A stretch of DNA of 29,462 nucleotides. It comes from Streptomyces sp. WM6378. GTDB taxonomy: Bacteria > Actinomycetota > Actinomycetes > Streptomycetales > Streptomycetaceae. Positions 1 through 6,499 of this stretch are shown here, piece by piece. Each line of letters opens with the position of its first letter. The stretch's first letter is position 1. The stretch spans positions 1 to 29,462 of the forward strand of contig NZ_LGDD01000351.1 in NCBI RefSeq assembly GCF_001279695.1, written 5' to 3'. Below the pieces are notes generated by a model that did no database searches, was not told the DNA's origin, and saw only the letters and a list, made by a program, of their open reading frames with translations. The position numbers and the translations under genes are program-made.

Positions 1-120
1 CCAACGGGAGGTGATCTCCTGCATCTGCGGGACGGACTTGGTGGTGGTCGCCAAGTTCCGCGCGGCGGCTGTGCCGAGACTCTGCTGAGCGCGGTTCTCA
101 AGACCTGCCTCAACCGACAT
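1..120 (-). CDS. eshA: Family 2 encapsulin shell protein (EshA-like), N-terminal 40 codons only
   Basis: Reading the minus strand from an ATG at 120-118 gives 40 codons that run off the left edge in frame. The peptide starts MSVEAG and contains SLGTAAARNLATTT followed by SVPQMQEITSRW. This N-arm is characteristic of the actinobacterial EshA proteins, now classed as family 2 encapsulins: HK97-fold shells that in many members carry a cyclic-nucleotide-binding domain. A purine-rich Shine-Dalgarno (AAGGGAAA on the minus strand, about 126-133) lies about 6-7 nt upstream, which fixes the start. The rest of the shell and any cargo gene (cysteine desulfurase or terpene cyclase in related loci) are outside the window. 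The identification rests on recognising this conserved N-terminus; no other family I know fits. Confidence 0.75.
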   Translation of the reverse strand, partial: MSVEAGLENRAQQSLGTAAARNLATTTKSVPQMQEITSRW

Positions 121-857
121 GAACACTTTCCCTTCGACGCAACAATGAACTGCCGCCTCAGAGTTCCAGCCAGAGGGAAAGCCCGCCATTCTCCCTTCGG
201 GTGAAGAAACGAAGATCCGTACGAGAACCACCACCCCCCAATCAAGACTCAAACACCACCCCCGGGCGCCCCCGCACAGCTCCCGCACAGCCCCCGCGAA
301 GGCGTGCCACAGCATTCGCCGTCCGGAACCGGCTGGCCATGAACTCGCCAAACCACTCGCCTCACCCCCCTGCTGACTCGCGTGATTCTGTCTCGGTTTC
401 CTTCACCTGGTTGCCCCGCCCCGACGGGCCGTTCATCGTGAACCATCCAGGTCGGCGCGCTCATGCAGGACAACGAGATGAGAGATCCGAGCGGACATTT
501 CTGCGCGAGCCAGCAGCAGCTGCGGCGTCACCCGCTGGCTCGCCCGGGCCCGGGACGGACGGGGCGCAGGGGGCGGTGGCTGGGGCTGCGGACGGTCGTT
601 GAACCGGCGGTCAGGATGTGAAGTGCACCAGGGGTCCCCGGGGTCGCAGCCCTGGGGACCCGGTGCGCCCGCCGCCCGGGGAGGCCTGAGCGGGCAGCGG
701 GCGCAGCAGCCCTGCTACCCCGTACCGTTGCGCTCAACGGGCATTCGTCGGCCCTTTTCCGGCACTCGGTGATCGGTCGGTTCGGCCGCGTGCCGGACCG
801 GGAGCGGGTCCCTGGTTCGGAGGAGAGCCGGGGCCACGTGTTCCGGCGGCCGGACCC
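121..857. other. Intergenic region upstream of eshA and the STAS gene, no convincing gene
   Basis: About 740 bp separate the divergent eshA start and the STAS gene. The first 80 bp or so must hold the eshA leader and promoter, although no clear -10/-35 pair stands out. A 52-codon frame starting at ATG 463 and ending at 619-621 has no ribosome binding site and no recognisable family. It is followed 10 nt later by a strong hairpin (632-661), so it could be the tail of a decayed gene. Confidence 0.5.
632..661. terminator. Strong 12-bp hairpin, possible terminator
   Basis: GGGTCCCCGGGG at 632-643 pairs with CCCTGGGGACCC at 650-661 around the 6-nt loop TCGCAG. Eleven pairs are Watson-Crick and one is a G-T wobble. 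No T-run follows on either strand, which is common for streptomycete terminators. It lies just after the stop of a short plus-strand frame (619-621). Confidence 0.55.
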
Positions 858-873
858 ATGAGCCGCCGGAACA
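839..873. promoter_or_regulatory. 11-bp inverted repeat enclosing the STAS start codon
   Basis: TGTTCCGGCGG (839-849) and CCGCCGGAACA (863-873) are perfect inverted copies separated by 13 nt. The ATG at 858 lies in the loop and the alternative ATG at 873 overlaps the end of the right arm. In RNA this would form a GC-rich stem that could hide the start region; as DNA it could be an operator. No obvious Shine-Dalgarno is nearby, so the choice between the two starts is open. Confidence 0.6.
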
Positions 874-1269
874 TGTCTTGGGAGCGTCCGTTTTTGAACG
901 CTGGTGCAGAACCCCTGCACGACGATGTCGTCGCGGGCCTCGATCCGGCCTTGGTGCGCGTGTGCGGCGACCTGGATGTGGATGGCGCGCCCATACTCCG
1001 GTCCGCCCTAACCCCCTTGCTGCATCGCCGGGTTGAGCTGGATCTGACCGAGGTCGGCTTCATCGACTCATCCGGGATCAGCGCGCTCCTCGTCCACTTC
1101 CGTCACTGCCAACTGGCCCGCGGCAGCATGACCATTCCCCAGCGGCATCATGACCATCCCCCACGTGTCCTCGCTCGTCCGAAGGGTCCTGCACACCGCC
1201 GGAGTTGACAACGTCCCCATGCGACCGACACGGCCACAGAAATACGAAGGGCCCAGCCCTGAACCGTAG
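858..1269 (+). pseudogene. STAS-domain anti-sigma factor antagonist, frameshifted by a 22-bp duplication
   Basis: The frame from 858 encodes a STAS domain of the SpoIIAA/RsbV/BldG type. A beta-strand VRVCGDLDVDGAPIL is followed by VELDLTEVGFIDSSGISALL, where the DSSG motif carries the serine normally phosphorylated by an anti-sigma kinase. After ARGSMTIP the frame switches to unrelated residues and ends at 1208. The expected C-terminal helix (HVSSLVRRVLHTAGVDN) is intact in another frame and runs to the TAG at 1267-1269. A 22-bp imperfect tandem duplication at the switch point (1121-1162) explains the shift: removing one unit restores a continuous protein of about 130 residues. As written, the product lacks the last helix and is probably inactive. 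No partner kinase or sigma factor is adjacent. Confidence 0.8.
1121..1162 (+). repeat. 22-bp-period tandem duplication inside the STAS gene
   Basis: 1121-1140 and 1143-1162 match at 18 of 20 positions (core ATGACCAT in both). The period of 22 is not a multiple of three, so it shifts the STAS reading frame. The two mismatches suggest the event is not recent, or that one copy has since mutated. Confidence 0.85.
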
Positions 1270-1618
1270 TTCAGCCGAACTCACATCCTGTCGGCACGAC
1301 ACCCCTGGAGGGCGAGCCCTGCCGTCTCGGGCCGCCGAGTTGGCGGAGACGTAGCGGCGAACGGCTGCCACCAGAGCCGATTACATGGCCGAAAGCCATG
1401 GGGCACGTTCCCGAGTCTGCGTATCCGACCTACGCTGCTTACAGAAGGGGTGCAGTCCACCCACTGGCAGTGCTGGGAGTGGTGACTGCGCACTTGCTGC
1501 TCTCCCGGACCCCGAGGCGGCACACACAGGCCAGTTGGAGCCGCAGCACCGACTCAGCGGCTCCAGCCCATGCCCGTCCGGTGACTCCAGAGCAGGGATT
1601 CCCGCATCCCCGCCGCCG

Positions 1619-1812
1619 GAAGGGCGCCTCGCGCAGGGGACGCTGGGGACCGAACGGATCACCGCCGACGGCCAGGACCACGGAGTACGGCTCGGGGTGA
1701 GTGGCGTGTCCAACCAGAAGAGCCGCCGCGACAAGCTCAGCGGGGAGCGGCTCGCACTACTCGCCGGGCTCGGGATGGACTCGGGCTCGGGATGGACTGG
1801 GGGTGGATGCGG
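1619..1812 (+). pseudogene. Remnant of a helicase-associated-domain protein (PF03457-type repeat)
   Basis: The plus frame reads ITADGQDHGVRLGV, then VSNQKSRRDKLSGERLALL, then AGLGMD. This matches the consensus of the helicase-associated (HA) repeat found in multiple copies at the C-terminus of streptomycete DEAD/DEAH helicase-like proteins (G-V-W-x-S-N-x-x-x-R-R-D-K-L-S...L-G-M-x-W). The conserved Trp before the SNQ is replaced by a Ser-Gly insertion. The final L-G-M-D-W is disrupted by a 17-bp tandem duplication (1766-1799). Sequence 5' of about 1619 (back to about 1381) looks like further decayed HA sequence but cannot be aligned by eye. No start codon or ribosome binding site belongs to this piece. 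Confidence 0.65.
1766..1799 (+). repeat. 17-bp tandem duplication in the HA remnant
   Basis: 1766-1782 and 1783-1799 are adjacent copies of a 17-bp unit (GGGCTCGGGATGGACT plus C or G), identical at 16 of 17 positions. It duplicates the codons for G-L-G-M-D and shifts the frame. Confidence 0.9.
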
Positions 1813-1869
1813 GGCGGCGCCCCGGGCTGTCAGGCGTGACCCTCTATAGGACAAGATCGTTGGCAGCCC

Positions 1870-2106
1870 GTGAACAACACCCAGCGTGCCCTTGCCGCTA
1901 TCGCCCTCACCGCGGCTGCACTGACGGCCACCGCCCCCGCCTACGCAGACGGACCAACCAGCTCAGCCAAGCCCCATGGATGGACCTTCGTCCCGAACAA
2001 CCCGGACAGCATCGTGGCGAACGGCGGGCCTTTCATGGCCGCCGCGAACGGCGGAGACGCCGTCAACACAGCCTTCCTGCGCCCGATCGTCAGTAAGATG
2101 CCATAG
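1870..2106 (+). CDS. Small secreted protein, unknown function
   Basis: A 78-codon frame starts at GTG 1870. It begins MNNTQRALAAIALTAAALTA and continues TAPAYADG, a classical signal peptide with an Ala-x-Ala cleavage site near residue 26. The mature part is about 50 residues, with Trp38, Asn/Gly/Ala-rich stretches and no cysteine. It ends at the TAG 2104-2106. The only purine stretch upstream (AGGACAAGA, about 1848-1856) is rather far from the GTG. The gene sits between two remnants of a helicase-associated-domain gene, as if it had been inserted or had survived there. I do not recognise the mature family. The signal peptide makes a real gene likely. Confidence 0.6.
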   Translation: MNNTQRALAAIALTAAALTATAPAYADGPTSSAKPHGWTFVPNNPDSIVANGGPFMAAANGGDAVNTAFLRPIVSKMP

Positions 2107-2116
2107 AACACAACGG

Positions 2117-2182
2117 ACCGGCGACCGGTTGAACGGTGAGGAGCTCGCGCAGCTTGCCAAGCTCGGGATGGACTGGGTGTAG
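2117..2182 (+). pseudogene. C-terminal tail of a helicase-associated-domain protein
   Basis: A short plus-strand frame ends GDRLNGEELAQLAKLGMDWV followed by a stop at 2180-2182. This is the normal C-terminus of a helicase-associated repeat protein, with the L-G-M-x-W signature just before the stop. Nothing upstream in this frame continues the repeat, since the secreted-peptide gene ends at 2106, so this is an orphaned tail. It duplicates the region lost in the 1619-1812 fragment. Confidence 0.6.
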
Positions 2183-2199
2183 GCCGGATTCAGGGTGGC

Positions 2200-2600
2200 G
2201 GCGTCCGGGACGGGTGGCTGGCACCCTTGCCGGTGACGGAACGCGCGTCCCGGACACTCCGGGCCCCGGGTACGGCGCGACCACCGGCGTGGCAAGTTCT
2301 TGACGAGACGGCCAGCGGCATCCTTGACGTCCCAGGGCTGGATACCGCTCCACTTGTTGCCGTCATGCACACTCACCCCGAGCTTCACATCGGCGAAAGC
2401 ACAGCCGAAGCTGAGGAAGAGGTCGCCCCAGGTGCCGGCCTGGTTCGCACCCGGAACGGCCACGACGATCGCGTACTTGTAGTGGATGAGCCCGCCGTTC
2501 TCGTCGTCGCTCAACGAATCAGTGGCAGAGGACACCTGCCGTACAAGATGCAGTCGGTCTGCGATCAGCGCGTAACGGCCGGGCGTCAGGCCGTGTGTGC
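2200..2600 (-). pseudogene. Fragment of an unidentified protein
   Basis: On the minus strand about 100 residues read as a folded protein: RYALIADRLHLVRQVSSATD, then DDENGGLIHYKYAIVVAVP, then TWGDLFLSFGCAFADVKLGV and WDVKDAAGRLVKNLP. There is no plausible start codon with a ribosome binding site at its upstream (right) end, where it abuts the 3' end of the mannosyltransferase gene. After VKNLP the frame degenerates. It appears truncated at the N-terminus and frameshifted at the C-terminus. I do not recognise the family. Confidence 0.5.
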
Positions 2601-2644
2601 GGAAACCCTCTTGGCGTTGTGGGCCCCCAGGGGCGGCGGGTGTG

Positions 2645-3901
2645 TCAGCCGGCCCATCGCCCCGTGAGGAAGGTGAGGGCAAGGAGCGTGCTCAGGGGTG
2701 CGGCGAGGCAGAGGTAGAGGGTATTGATCCGTGGTCTGCGCAGGCTCCAGGCGGCCAGGGTGATCCACAGGGGCCACCACAGGAGGGTGGCGCGGGGGAT
2801 GGACATGAACCAGTAGGAGGTTCCCAGCGCCCACAGGGTCAGGCCGATGTAGGTGGCTTCGGGCCAGCGGCGCTGCTTCAGGAGCACGGCGAGCAGGAGG
2901 AGACCGGCGAGCAGGGCGAGGAGTTCGGCCTGGAACATGAAGGCGAATCCGGTGGTCTGGGTCTGACCGAAGGCGCCGGTCCAGGTGTGGGACCAGGCGT
3001 CCCAGGGGGCGTGGAAGTCGCGGTACCAGCCGCGTTCCTGGGCGTGTTTCCACGCCAGCCAGTCGCCGGTGTGCGCGTGCAGGTACCCGGCGTACAGGGC
3101 CATGGGCGCGGTGGGCAGGGCCAGCCAGGGCAGCGCGCGCCAGTGCCGGTGGGCGGCGAGGAGGAAGTGCACGGCGATGGCGGCGGCGAGGAAGAGGCCG
3201 CTGATGCGTACGGCGGTGGCCAGGGCGGTCAGGGTGGCGGCGAGGGGCCAGTTGCGGCGCTGGGCGGCGAGCCAGGCGGGCAGGGCGAGGGCGAGGAAGA
3301 GCGCCTCGGTGTAGCCGACGGCCAGGAAAACCGCGCACGGGGAGAGCAGGAAGAACAGCACCGTGCGCCGGCCGGTGTCCGGGCCGGGCAGGTGCAGCCG
3401 GGCGATGCGGGCCAGTGCCGCGACGGCGACGCCCCCCGCGACGAAGGATATGAGCAGTCCGGCCGCCGTCCAGTCGGGGACGATGACGTGCACGGCGCGC
3501 AGCAGGAGCGGGAAGCCGGGGAAGAACGCTTCCCGGTTGTCCCACTGGGTCAGCCAGGGGCCCGCCCCGTCGGGGAAGTAACCGTCGCGGGCTATGTGCA
3601 GGTAGTGGCCCCAGTCCCACTGCTGAAAGGGGGCCAGGAGCGGGCCGGGAGCGCGGGTGTTGCCGTCCGCCGGGAACAGCCACCGCGCGCAGTAGGCAGT
3701 GATCCAGATGCCTATTCGGGTCAGGAGGTACAGCCACAGCACCTCACGGTCGTCAGGCGGCAGCCGGAGCACCCACCGGACAAAGGACCCGCGAGGGGGT
3801 TCGGCTGGTGTGCGGGAGTGTTGCGGGGCCGGTCCGGGCCGTGTGGGGCGTTGTCCGGGTACGGGAGGATGCTGGCGCAGCTCGGGCGACGTGAGGGGCA
3901 T
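2645..3901 (-). CDS. PIG-V-type membrane mannosyltransferase
   Basis: A 418-residue polytopic membrane protein from ATG 3901. After a Pro-rich cytoplasmic leader and a first membrane segment (about 54-74), a large loop contains the motif QQWDWGHYLHIARDGYF (about 98-114). The W-D-x-x-x-Y and I-A-x-x-G-Y pattern is that of the PIG-V/GPI mannosyltransferase-II superfamily (GT-C fold), in which the early Asp is catalytic. About eight further hydrophobic segments follow. In actinobacteria such proteins are predicted to transfer mannose from a polyprenyl-phosphate donor to an extracytoplasmic acceptor, which cannot be named from sequence. It lies 81 nt downstream of the sigma/membrane-protein pair on the same strand and could be co-transcribed with it. 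The ribosome binding site is weak (GAAAGAT). Confidence 0.85.
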   Translation of the reverse strand: MPLTSPELRQHPPVPGQRPTRPGPAPQHSRTPAEPPRGSFVRWVLRLPPDDREVLWLYLLTRIGIWITAYCARWLFPADGNTRAPGPLLAPFQQWDWGHYLHIARDGYFPDGAGPWLTQWDNREAFFPGFPLLLRAVHVIVPDWTAAGLLISFVAGGVAVAALARIARLHLPGPDTGRRTVLFFLLSPCAVFLAVGYTEALFLALALPAWLAAQRRNWPLAATLTALATAVRISGLFLAAAIAVHFLLAAHRHWRALPWLALPTAPMALYAGYLHAHTGDWLAWKHAQERGWYRDFHAPWDAWSHTWTGAFGQTQTTGFAFMFQAELLALLAGLLLLAVLLKQRRWPEATYIGLTLWALGTSYWFMSIPRATLLWWPLWITLAAWSLRRPRINTLYLCLAAPLSTLLALTFLTGRWAG

Positions 3902-3982
3902 ACAGGGATCTTTCGGGCGTACTGGGGTGTGCGAGACCGCCCGGTGGCGGCCCGCCGGGTCACGGGGCGAGCGGGATCGAGA

Positions 3983-4381
3983 TCAGGGCGGCGAGGTGGT
4001 GGCTCCCCCGGCCGGGGGCTGGGTCGGCGTCACCGGCGGACGCGTCGAAATCGCCCCGGTGGGAGGCGAGGTGGCCGTTCGGCCAGAAGTAGTCGGCGTA
4101 CCGCTCGCCGGCGGCGACGGCACCGGCGGGGCGGGTGCGCTCGGCGAGGGGCTGGTGGCCGGGACGACGGGAGCCGGGCGCTGCGGCAGGAGAACAGCCG
4201 CAGCCGCGCTGCCGCCCGCCAGCACCAGGCACGTCCCCACGGCCGCGACGGCCACACGGCGCCGGTGGGACCGCTTTCCCCGCTCGGAGATGTGCGCGGC
4301 GGGTGCCGCGTCGGCGCGAGCCCGCCCGTAGTCGGCGGTCTGCTGGAACAGCGACCGCAGCGGATCGTGGTGCTCAGTCAC
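3983..4381 (-). CDS. Single-pass membrane protein with Pro/Thr-rich tail, putative partner of the ECF sigma factor
   Basis: A 132-residue protein. GTG 4381 is chosen because a perfect Shine-Dalgarno (GAGGAGG) lies 6 nt upstream inside the sigma gene, and because the start overlaps the sigma stop (GTGACTGA). The N-terminal 45 or so residues (TEHHDPLRSLFQQTADYGRA...) are cytoplasmic and charged. One membrane helix (VAVAAVGTCLVLAGGSAAAAV) is followed by about 65 residues of Pro/Ser/Thr-rich extracytoplasmic sequence. Overlap with the sigma gene and this topology fit an anti-sigma factor-like regulator. However, no ZAS zinc-binding H-x3-C-x2-C motif is present, so an anti-sigma role is inferred only from context. 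Confidence 0.75.
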   Translation of the reverse strand: MTEHHDPLRSLFQQTADYGRARADAAPAAHISERGKRSHRRRVAVAAVGTCLVLAGGSAAAAVLLPQRPAPVVPATSPSPSAPAPPVPSPPASGTPTTSGRTATSPPTGAISTRPPVTPTQPPAGGATTSPP

Positions 4382-4898
4382 CGGAAGCCTCCTCACGGCA
4401 CGGGTCCTGCAGGCGAAGCGCGAGCGCACCGCGCCCGCGCGCCAGATGCGTCTTGACGGTGCTGGCGGACAGCTGCGTCTCCTGCGCGATCTGCTCGACG
4501 GTGAGATCACACAGATAGTGCAGGGCCAGCGTGCGGCGCTGCTGCGGCGGCAGCTCACGCAACGCCCCCACCAGCGCCACCTGCTCCGGCCCGGGGCCCT
4601 CGACATCCGGCGGCGCACCGCTGCGCCGCCACGCCTCCGCACTGCGCCGCCGAAACCGCCACCGGCTCACCGCCAGCCGCCAGGCCACCGTCCGGATCCA
4701 CGCCTCCGGACGCCCGTCGCGGTCCAGCTGCCGACGCCGACTCCAGCCCCTGACGAACGCCTCCTGCACGACGTCCTGCGCCTCATGCAGGTCACCGAGC
4801 ATCACGTACAACTGCCCCGTGAGCCGCGCGACCGTCTGGGCATAGAACTCTTCAAACTCCTCGACGCTCAACCACCACTCCCGGATCTCTCGCTTCAC
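4374..4898 (-). CDS. ECF RNA polymerase sigma factor, SigE-family type
   Basis: Region 2 is seen in VEEFEEFYAQTVARLTGQLY...GDLHEAQDVVQEAFVRGWSRR...PEAWIRTVAWRLAVSRWRF. Region 4 is ELPPQQRRTLALHYLCDLTVEQIA followed by the HTH helix LSASTVKTHLARGRGAL. The YVMLGDLHEAQDVVQEAFVR pattern and length of about 170 residues match the streptomycete SigE-family ECF group. The start is uncertain: GTG 4898 gives 174 aa but has no Shine-Dalgarno, while TTG 4871 gives 165 aa with GGGAG 6 nt upstream and begins just before the conserved EEFEEFY. Its stop overlaps the GTG of the next gene, so the two are translationally coupled. It would direct polymerase to a stress or envelope regulon; no target promoter is evident here. 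Confidence 0.88.
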   Translation of the reverse strand: MKREIREWWLSVEEFEEFYAQTVARLTGQLYVMLGDLHEAQDVVQEAFVRGWSRRRQLDRDGRPEAWIRTVAWRLAVSRWRFRRRSAEAWRRSGAPPDVEGPGPEQVALVGALRELPPQQRRTLALHYLCDLTVEQIAQETQLSASTVKTHLARGRGALALRLQDPCREEASGD

Positions 4899-5052
4899 AG
4901 GGCATACGCCCGGCCCAGGCCATCCGGTCGACACCGGCCGCGAGAAAACACAGTGGCGCTCATCACGGAACCAGACACAGCAGACACGCATGAGCGGTGA
5001 CCACATCAACCCCGCAGCCCACAGGCGACGACATCACCGACCCGGCCCCAGC

Positions 5053-5145
5053 ACCGCGCACCCACCGTTGGCCGCACACACGCAGCACAGTCCTCACAAA
5101 CAGGGTCATGGCGACGGCGCCCGGGCTACCGGGGATCGGCGATGA
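5053..5145 (+). repeat. Copy A of a ~92-bp dispersed direct repeat
   Basis: 5053-5145 matches 19850-19941 at roughly 85% by eye, in the same orientation and 14.8 kb apart. It starts with 25 identical bases (from ACCGCGCACCCACCGTTGG) and ends at CCGGGGATC. On the minus strand both encode IPGSPGAV-x-MT; copy A then carries a net 1-nt length difference that breaks the frame kept by copy B. Confidence 0.8.
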
Positions 5146-5334
5146 AGGATGAAGCCAGCGGGCGAGATTCCGCACGCCTCGAACCGCGACACGAGTAACC
5201 GGCCGCACAGCCCTAAGACACCGGTGTTCCATAGAGGCGAAGACCGGGACGATGCGCGGCACGGAGGCGTTCGCGCGGAGGCTGGCGGCGCGCGCGCAGT
5301 ACGTCGAGCGTGAGCAGCGGACCGTCATTCCGCG

Positions 5335-5776
5335 TCACAGCCTGTGTCTCAACCCCGGCCGGATCAGCGCGACGAGTGTGACGCCGACAGCAGCGAGGAG
5401 CAGTCCGGCCGCCTAATCGGAAAGGACAGCCCCCTCGACGAAGTACTCCAGCCCCTGGCTTGAACTCCAGCCGGGGGACGGCGGCCAGCACTTGGAGTTG
5501 CAGGTCATGGGGCACTTCGTAAGCTGCGCAGGCAAGCCACTCGTCCTCCCCTGCCGGGGGCAGGCGGCGGTCGAAGAGGTCGCGGATGCGCAGGATCTCT
5601 TCCCGGCTGAGTTCGGTGACGTGAGCTGGGCGTTCGTCAGCATCCCACCCGGCCAGTTCCCAGATGAGTCGATCGTCGGCCGTGTCGTTCACACCAAAAC
5701 GATGGACGCGCAGGTGACGGGCCTGCCAGCTTCCCCGGCTGCCCGCCCTGGACGGCCGCTGGGCTCGAAGAGCCAA
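5335..5776 (-). pseudogene. Broken membrane-anchored hypothetical protein
   Basis: On the minus strand a protein-like frame reads NDTADDRLIWELAGWDADER, then HVTELSREEILRIRDLFDRR, then LPPAGEDEWLACAAYEVPHD and LQLQVLAAVPRLEFKPG. At about 5460 the sense switches frame to LEYFVEGAVLSD, meets an in-frame TAG (about 5413), and continues AAGLLLAAVGVTLVALIRPG, a C-terminal membrane helix. One frameshift and one nonsense codon therefore separate parts of a once-continuous membrane protein. The upstream end near 5776 lacks a start and ribosome binding site and is cut off close to the marR 3' end. I do not recognise the family. Confidence 0.55.
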
Positions 5777-5810
5777 TGACCGGCCAGGTTTTAGACACAG
5801 GTTCTCAGTC

Positions 5811-6266
5811 TCAGAGCTCGTCGTAGATGCCGGCCAGGTGCCGCAGGATGTCGGTGGCGGCGTGGAGCGCCTCGGTGTCGTGAGGGGCGAGGGCCGTGTT
5901 CAGCGCGTCCGCGAGGGATCGTTCGCGCTCCTCGTGACGGTGGCGGCCGGCAGGCGTGAGCGCGACCAGCACGGATCTTTTGTCACCCGGGGGGCGTTCG
6001 CGGGTGACGTATCCCGCGGTGGCCAGTCCGTTGACGAGCTGGGTCGTCGCGGCGCCGGTGGTCTCGGTGGTCGCGGCGAGCCTCCCGATCGGCAGCGGTC
6101 CCTCTTCCGCGAGGATGCGGAGGGCACGGGCGTGGGTGAGGGAGAGCGCGCCGGGGGTGCGGGTGGCGCGGCCGCGCAAGCGCGAGTCGGCGGCGCTGAG
6201 GCTGTAGGCGGCGCGGGCGAGCTCCGCGATGGCCCGGTCACGTGCGGGGTCGGTCGGTTCGGTCAT
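5811..6266 (-). CDS. MarR-family transcriptional regulator
   Basis: A 151-residue winged-helix protein starting at ATG 6266, with AAGGAAT 7 nt upstream. An N-terminal dimerisation helix precedes LSLTHARALRILAEEGPLPI, the recognition region GRLAATTETTGAATTQLVNG, and the wing GYVTRERPPGDKRSVLVALT. The D-x-R-S at the wing tip is the standard MarR signature. A C-terminal helical pair ends in LAGIYDEL. It is transcribed divergently from an alpha/beta hydrolase, and the intergenic region holds a near-perfect palindrome (6333-6361), so it probably represses both itself and the hydrolase until a ligand binds. The ligand is unknown. Confidence 0.92.
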   Translation of the reverse strand: MTEPTDPARDRAIAELARAAYSLSAADSRLRGRATRTPGALSLTHARALRILAEEGPLPIGRLAATTETTGAATTQLVNGLATAGYVTRERPPGDKRSVLVALTPAGRHRHEERERSLADALNTALAPHDTEALHAATDILRHLAGIYDEL

Positions 6267-6332
6267 CGGTGGATTCCTTGGTGCGGCGAGCCCCGGCGGG
6301 TGCGGAGTCGGGCGAGTTGACATTCAGCATAA

Positions 6333-6361
6333 CCTAAGTACTTATTAGTTAAGTACTTAGG
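6333..6361. promoter_or_regulatory. MarR operator overlapping divergent promoters
   Basis: CCTAAGTACTT (6333-6343) and AAGTACTTAGG (6351-6361) are perfect 11-bp inverted repeats with a 7-nt AT-rich spacer. Each arm itself contains the palindrome AAGTACTT. A TTGACA -35-like hexamer (6317-6322) lies upstream for the hydrolase, with a weak -10 (TACTTA, 6339-6344) falling inside the operator. On the other strand TATGCT just outside the palindrome could be the marR -10. Confidence 0.85.
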
Positions 6362-6499
6362 TGCATGGCCGGAGGTGAAGGCCCCACGCCTTCGCAGACC
6401 TCCAGCCGCGCCCCTGGTACGCACCCCTTGCGCCGCTCTCGCCTGTCCACGCATCCGCGTACGGCGACATCCGCGCAAAGCAACGAGAGGAACACCTTC

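Noticed and set aside
463..621. 52-codon plus-strand frame ending before the hairpin at 632-661
   Set aside because: No ribosome binding site, Arg/Gly-rich random composition and no family; only noted as a possible gene tail.
1810..1824. CGGGGCG-G-CGCCCCG palindrome
   Set aside because: Only a 1-nt spacer, so it cannot form a normal hairpin loop; such GC palindromes are expected by chance here.
2597..4456. 619-codon plus-strand frame
   Set aside because: It is antisense to the mannosyltransferase and membrane-protein genes, Gly/Glu/Gln-rich with no domain; an artefact of high third-position GC.
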